Shown one piece after another: positions 4,860-6,725 of a stretch of DNA of 6,725 nucleotides; positions within the stretch are counted from its first letter, which is position 1; each line of letters begins with the position of its first letter. The stretch spans positions 1 through 6,725 of the forward strand of contig CAKTWY010000138.1 of assembly GCA_934630445.1 (NCBI GenBank), written 5' to 3'. Both the position numbers and the translations under genes were made by a program. The DNA is from an uncultured Eubacteriales bacterium (GTDB lineage Bacteria; Bacillota; Clostridia; Oscillospirales; Butyricicoccaceae). Under the pieces are notes generated by a model. That model did not search any database, had not been told where the DNA came from, and saw nothing but the letters and a program-made list of their open reading frames with translations.

Positions 4860-6104
4860 CTAGACGCGTCTGCCCTCGCGCCGGAGCAGGCGCGACAGCG
4901 CCAGGCACGACACTGTGCACAAAAGGCACATCACGCCAACCAGCGCGCAGCCCGCGCCGTAGCCGAGGCCCTGTCCCACAGCGGCGTCGCCGGTGCGCGC
5001 GGTGAAAAACCGGGTAAATACGTCTGCCACGGCGCCGACGGCGATATTGCCAACCACGTTGGTGATGCCCATGATCGTCAGCGTGATCGTCATCGCCGTG
5101 TCGATATCGTCGGTGAAGATGCGCGTGAGCAGTGCCATCACCGTCGGATAGATCACCGCCAGGCCGAAGCCCGACGCCATGAGCAGGAACACCCCTGCCC
5201 TGCCGCAGACCACGCCGAGGAGGATCGCGCCCCCCGCAAAGGCGGACGCCGCCACGAGCGAGCGCACAAGCCCCATCCGGTCAATCACCGGCCCGAAGAG
5301 GAGACGTGCGAGCGTAAAGCAGACGAAAAAGCCCGAAAGCGCCCCGGATGCCGCCGCCGTGTCCATGGCATGCGCCTTTTCCAGGTAATTGACAAGCCAG
5401 CCTCCCATGGCCATCTCGCCCGTCACGCCGAAGGAGAGCACTGCGATGATCAACCACGCCACCGGTTTTTTGAGATATTCCCGCATGGAAAGGCGCACGT
5501 GTCCGTCATCGGCAAAGGACGGAAAGCGCGTTACTGCAGAAGGGATCACGACCACAAGCAGCGAGAGCAGCACCGCCGCGTACATGCCGCGCCAGCCGAG
5601 CGTGCCTGTACCCGTGCGCACCCCCATGAGAAAGGTCGCTAGCATCGGCGCGAGAACGGAGCTCAGGCCATAGAAAAAATGCGACAGGTTCATCATCGTC
5701 GCCGGGTTTTTGGTAAAGGTGCGCGCCGCGAGAAGGCCGAGCGTGATCTCCAGCATGCCGTTGCCGAGGTACATGGCGAAGTACGAGGCGTTCAGCTGCA
5801 TAAAATTGCGCGACAGGGCGATCATCACGCCCGCCGCAGCCATGAGAAAATAGCAGGCGATGTTCGCGCGCTTCAGGCCGATTTTTTTCGACAGGGCGCT
5901 TGTGTAGGTGCACGCGAGCAGATACCCCAGAGAGTTCAGCGCAAGAAGCAGTCCGAGCTGCGCTTCCGTCAGCGCCAGCTCGGACTGCATGCGGGGAATC
6001 GCCGGCCCCTTGATATTTTCCGAAAGGCCGAAGATGAAATAACTTGAGAAGATCGTGATCATCGGCAAAAGCCGGGCAATTGTCTCTTTTCTGCGGTTTT
6101 CCAT
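4860..6104 (-). CDS. MFS permease, FucP/FHS-like
   Basis: This 414-residue integral membrane protein has the length and twelve-helix pattern of a major facilitator. Features that point to the fucose-permease-like (FHS) branch are the first helix block FSSYFIFGLSENIKGPAIPRMQ (19-40), NLSHFFYGLSSVLAPML (139-155) in the helix 4-5 region, and the helix 7 stretch TGEMAMGGWLVNYLEK (228-243), a pattern typical of that branch. A motif-A-like loop, LFGPVIDRMGLVRS (269-282), opens the second half. The hydrophilic loop at about 193-214 divides the halves. The substrate is unknown; a sugar or related small molecule is only a guess from the branch. Its ATG directly follows the stop of the upstream acidic gene (TAA-ATG, no gap). 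The nearest purine-rich site (AAAGAGGAAAA) lies about 14 bases upstream, inside that gene, so translational coupling is likely. A strong terminator follows. Confidence 0.87.
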   Translation of the reverse strand: MENRRKETIARLLPMITIFSSYFIFGLSENIKGPAIPRMQSELALTEAQLGLLLALNSLGYLLACTYTSALSKKIGLKRANIACYFLMAAAGVMIALSRNFMQLNASYFAMYLGNGMLEITLGLLAARTFTKNPATMMNLSHFFYGLSSVLAPMLATFLMGVRTGTGTLGWRGMYAAVLLSLLVVVIPSAVTRFPSFADDGHVRLSMREYLKKPVAWLIIAVLSFGVTGEMAMGGWLVNYLEKAHAMDTAAASGALSGFFVCFTLARLLFGPVIDRMGLVRSLVAASAFAGGAILLGVVCGRAGVFLLMASGFGLAVIYPTVMALLTRIFTDDIDTAMTITLTIMGITNVVGNIAVGAVADVFTRFFTARTGDAAVGQGLGYGAGCALVGVMCLLCTVSCLALSRLLRREGRRV

Positions 6105-6725
6105 TTACGAAGCGTTTTCCTCTTTCTGATTTTCTGCCGGGGCGTCCTGCTCACGCGGCTGCTCCAGCTTTTCAATGGCGATATAGCGCGGCGCGCCCTC
6201 TTTTTCAAAGCGGAAGGTGTAGCGCTTGCGGTAGAGCTCATGCGTATAGTCGTCCGCGTCGTAAAACGCGGCGATGACGCGCACCAGGCCCTGCCGCTCT
6301 GTGCGCGACAGGATTTTCATATAGCGCACGCCCGCCGGGTGCGGGAGCGCGGGGAGGAGCACCTCGCCGCGCTTTGCGTCATAGTCCGCGATCCGGTCCG
6401 GTGAAAACGCGGCGCCGTCAAAATACCGGTCGAGCACAGCCTGAATGTCGTCCGGCGGGATGTGGTAAAGACCGTCCTGCGCACGGTACCATGCCCGCTC
6501 GGGGTCGAAGCCGTCGAATACCGTCTCCGCGTTCACGGCATAGAGAAAAAAGCTGTACAGCTCCCCGTCGGAAATCTCCGACGCGTCGTCAAACAGCAGC
6601 ATATTTTCGTCGCCGAGCGCGATGTCGAGCGATACGATATATCGCTCGGCGAATTCGTCGCCGACTCTGCGCGTGGCTTCCGTGTTCGTGCGCTCCTCTT
6701 CTTCGGCGTCGGCCTGCGCCTCCTC
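6105..6725 (-). CDS. Hypothetical protein, partial (N-terminus beyond right edge)
   Basis: The frame stays open to the right edge, so only the C-terminal 206 residues are present. The methionine at 6602 is internal, because the sequence before it (EFAERYIVSLDIALGDEN) is coherent and protein-like. The visible N-terminal end is a low-complexity acidic stretch (EEAQADAEEEERTNTEATRR), which could be a linker after a signal peptide, lipobox or other domain outside the window. The rest is a soluble-looking mix including GELYSFFLYAVNAETVFDGF, LYHIPPDDIQAVLDRYFDG and a strand-rich part (GLVRVIAAFYDADDYTHELYRKRYTFRFEKEG). It ends in a second polar, acidic tail (PREQDAPAENQKEENAS). I do not recognise a family. 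The overall shape would suit a secreted or lipoprotein-anchored domain, but this is inference. It is co-transcribed with the downstream permease, whose ATG abuts its TAA. Confidence 0.65.
   Translation of the reverse strand, partial: EEAQADAEEEERTNTEATRRVGDEFAERYIVSLDIALGDENMLLFDDASEISDGELYSFFLYAVNAETVFDGFDPERAWYRAQDGLYHIPPDDIQAVLDRYFDGAAFSPDRIADYDAKRGEVLLPALPHPAGVRYMKILSRTERQGLVRVIAAFYDADDYTHELYRKRYTFRFEKEGAPRYIAIEKLEQPREQDAPAENQKEENAS

Noticed and set aside
4803..5642. Plus-strand open frame of 279 codons opposite the FucP-like permease
   Set aside because: Its histidine/arginine-rich composition is the complement of membrane-helix codons, and the minus-strand permease explains the region fully.
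6611..6652. Overlapping inverted repeats (for example CGAGCGATA with TATCGCTCG at 6626-6648)
   Set aside because: They lie inside the reading frame of the partial protein, have no T-tail and sit in GCG/CGC-rich codons, so chance pairing is the simplest explanation.

Overview
The window is a high-GC, densely coded bacterial segment, most likely from a GC-rich anaerobic Clostridia/Bacillota genome (Oscillospiraceae/Christensenellales-like gut or metagenomic lineage). This placement is inferred from strong GGAGG-type ribosome binding sites, a TTG start behind a perfect Shine-Dalgarno, intrinsic terminators with T-tails, and the gene content: a DUF1015 protein, a NifU-like/GGGtGRT pair and Clostridia-type GNAT and MFS proteins. 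I see no rRNA, tRNA, CRISPR array, insertion sequence or phage gene.

Plus strand, left part. A 5'-truncated DUF1015 protein (1-759), a 65-residue two-helix membrane protein (778-975) and a GNAT acetyltransferase (978-1478) lie close together and read as one operon, closed by a strong hairpin at 1549-1585. A 398-residue MFS drug-type exporter follows (1621-2817). It starts at TTG, and its Shine-Dalgarno can be locked into a long imperfect stem that encloses the upstream terminator hairpin. This is the most striking non-coding structure in the window.

Middle, convergent junction (2818-2932). Two adjacent hairpins separate the plus-strand exporter from the minus-strand operon. One carries a T-tail on the minus strand. 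The other is followed by weakly T-rich sequence on the plus strand.

Minus strand, right part, in transcription order. A partial acidic protein of unknown function runs in from the right edge (6725-6105). Its stop codon abuts the start of a FucP-like 12-helix MFS permease (6104-4860), which ends at a clear terminator (4819-4779). A good sigma-70-type promoter (TTGTCT-17-TATGAT, 4756-4728) then drives a two-gene operon. That operon encodes a NifU/IscU-like Fe-S scaffold homologue (4647-3955) and a GGGtGRT-family protein (3931-2933).

The scaffold/GGGtGRT operon is the best candidate for an undescribed system. Both proteins are recognisable, full length and co-transcribed, but to my knowledge the GGGtGRT family has no established function. 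The scaffold homologue keeps the first two cluster-ligand cysteine regions and lacks an obvious third. The other genes look like ordinary metabolism and transport genes.
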